NCBI RefSeq assembly: GCF_003589595.1
Contig: NW_020654229.1
Location: 4,554,716-4,618,715, forward strand
DNA: 64,000 bases
Direction of reading: 5' to 3'
Source: Hyposmocoma kahamanoa
Lineage: Eukaryota > Arthropoda > Insecta > Lepidoptera > Cosmopterigidae
The notes below the pieces were generated by a model that worked only from the letters and a program-made list of their open reading frames with translations, searched no databases and was not told the origin of the DNA. Shown here piece after piece: positions 62,859 to 64,000 of the stretch. How positions within the stretch are numbered: position 1 is the stretch's first letter; every line of letters starts with the position of its first letter. Both the position numbers and the translations under genes were made by a program.

Positions 62859-63546
62859 TGTCATTAATTAGGATATCAAAGGAAATTGAAGGCTTTGTAG
62901 ATGCTGACTGGGCACATGATATAGGGGATAGGAGGTCTTATATAGGATTTAATTTTATGTTTTCTGGAGGTGCGATTTCATGGGAGAGTAAGAAACAAAA
63001 AACGGTTGCATTGTCCAGTACTTAAGCGGAATACATGAGTATTTCCGAGGCCTGTAAAGAAGCCATTTACTTGAGAAATTTGCAGTTTGAAATAACTAGT
63101 GATATGTATACTGTTACTCTGTATAATGATAACCGAAGTGCTCAGAAGTTGCTAACCAATCCTGTTTTTCATAAGAGGTCTAAACACATTGACGTGCGTT
63201 ATCATTTTTGTAGAGAAAGTGTAGCTGACAAGTTAATTAAAACTTTATACGTACCTACAGCAGTTTAGCCTGCGGATCTGCGGACTAAGAGTCTTAATGT
63301 AACTAAGCATTGTAGATTTCTGCTCATGTTAGGACTAGTGCCTAAGTAGTTTAATTTGTAATTGATCTAGACATTTTGATATAGTGGGGGTGTCATGAAT
63401 TAGGATATCAAAATGTGTTTACGCCCTCCTGTATAAGTACTCTGTAGAATTACCGTTCTGAACGTATGATTTCGATTGAGATGAATGAGACTATGTCTCA
63501 CTCTTCGGTTAGACTTCAACCCGAGTGGTTTGTTACATTTATAAAA
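62859..63546 (+). mobile_element. collapsed Copia-type LTR retrotransposon (22-bp 5' LTR stub + RNase H + 3' LTR)
   Basis: TGTCATTAATTAGGATATCA AA at 62859-62880 repeats at 63391-63412 with one mismatch. Between them is a Copia RNase H frame: GFVDADWAHD, then GGAISWESKKQKTVALSST, then AEYMSISEACKEAIYLRNL, then YNDNRSAQKLL and HKRSKHIDVRYHF. It has TAA at 63024-63026, where the conserved acidic residue before A-E-Y is expected, and TAG at 63267-63269. A purine tract GTGGGGG precedes the 3' LTR. GCTAC flanks the whole (62854-62858 and 63547-63551). Gag, protease, integrase and polymerase are absent. Confidence 0.82.
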
Positions 63547-63551
63547 GCTAC

Positions 63552-63830
63552 GGCTAAAAAGTCGTCGAATAACCAAATACAAAGACGACAATAAGCACAA
63601 TTGAAACATTCGTGAGGTCCGCTGGTTCGTTCCGTGGCTTAGTTGGTGTAGAGTCTGGCAAAGTATGCTAGAAGACGTCGGTTCGAATCCTGTCCGATCG
63701 AGGGAATTTTTTCTGAGTGTTCAATCTTTTTATTCATAATTATAACAAATTTGTGAAGTAACTTCACATAAAATAATTGAATATCAATTCAATGCAAATT
63801 TAAAAGCTTTGATACTTTTTGGATTCTTAG
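63552..63830 (+). mobile_element. tRNA-related repeat (host of the Copia insertion)
   Basis: GGCTAAAAAGTCGTCGAATA ACCAAATAC, then an A box TGGCTTAGTTGG, a perfect B box GGTTCGAATCC, then GAGGGAATTTTTTCTGAGTG and ATAATTGAATATCAATTC. The part left of the Copia element is at about 62829-62858 (CATAGATTTCTTATAGATGG CGC). Related to 9360-9640 and 50615-50830. Confidence 0.7.
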
Positions 63831-64000
63831 AAGCCTTATTTTCTTTGAATTATTTTATAGCACACGCCATTGACGCCTTGCTTCACGATGCCTTAGTTGT
63901 ATTTCGTTTATCTACACCATCTAAAGAAACAACTTTGCTATTTCACATTTCATATTCATATGGCGGCTACGCTTTACTCAAGCCGCTTTGCCTTTTTGAT
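63831..64000. other. window end, nothing recognised
   Basis: No lipase exon could be identified in the last 170 bases. Confidence 0.35.

Overview
The window looks like nuclear DNA of an insect, most likely a moth or butterfly (Lepidoptera). It is AT-rich. Genes are either single-exon or split into short exons by GT-AG introns. Almost everything between genes is transposon-derived, and several repeats (for example the 'CCCACTGCTGGGCAT' repeat near 33.85 and 34.13 kb) are of a type I associate with Lepidoptera. The species cannot be named from the sequence. No rRNA gene, intact tRNA gene, CRISPR array or prokaryotic operon was seen.

Three genes can be supported. (1) A 932-residue poly-C2H2 zinc-finger protein on the minus strand (14030-16828). 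(2) A 762-residue intronless protein on the plus strand (35100-37388) with eight widely spaced C-x2-C...H-x5/6-H fingers of the U1/matrin-like type. (3) A secreted lipase of the pancreatic-lipase family on the plus strand. It is spread over at least six exons from 51429 to 61187, with a signal peptide and a complete Ser-Asp-His triad. Its last exon is either beyond the window or decayed. A short candidate terminal exon (234-332) may be the end of a fourth gene lying to the left.

The rest is a dense mosaic of mobile elements, and many can be defined precisely by target-site duplications (TSDs) or by an unfilled copy of the same site elsewhere in the window. They include: a hAT-like MITE family with eight near-full copies between 42.4 and 60.5 kb (seven with perfect 8-bp TSDs), three of them inside lipase introns 3 and 5; a second 8-bp-TSD family with ends CATCGAGTATATAACCAGAA; two P-element-like MITEs that still carry the start of a THAP zinc-finger exon and have perfect 8-bp TSDs; a 3-bp-TSD foldback MITE; TA-flanked MITEs; tRNA-derived SINEs; 3' ends of non-LTR retrotransposons; Penelope-like tails with a hammerhead-like motif; and a collapsed Copia element reduced to RNase H plus LTR. 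Nesting gives relative ages in several places.

Layout: 1-14 kb repeats, plus a possible terminal exon at the left edge; 14-17 kb zinc-finger gene 1; 17-35 kb repeats, including both P-like MITEs; 35-37.4 kb zinc-finger gene 2; 37.4-51.4 kb repeats, increasingly SINE- and hAT-MITE-rich; 51.4-61.2 kb lipase gene with TE-filled introns; 61.2-64 kb SINE, LINE and Copia debris. The three genes do not form a functional unit.
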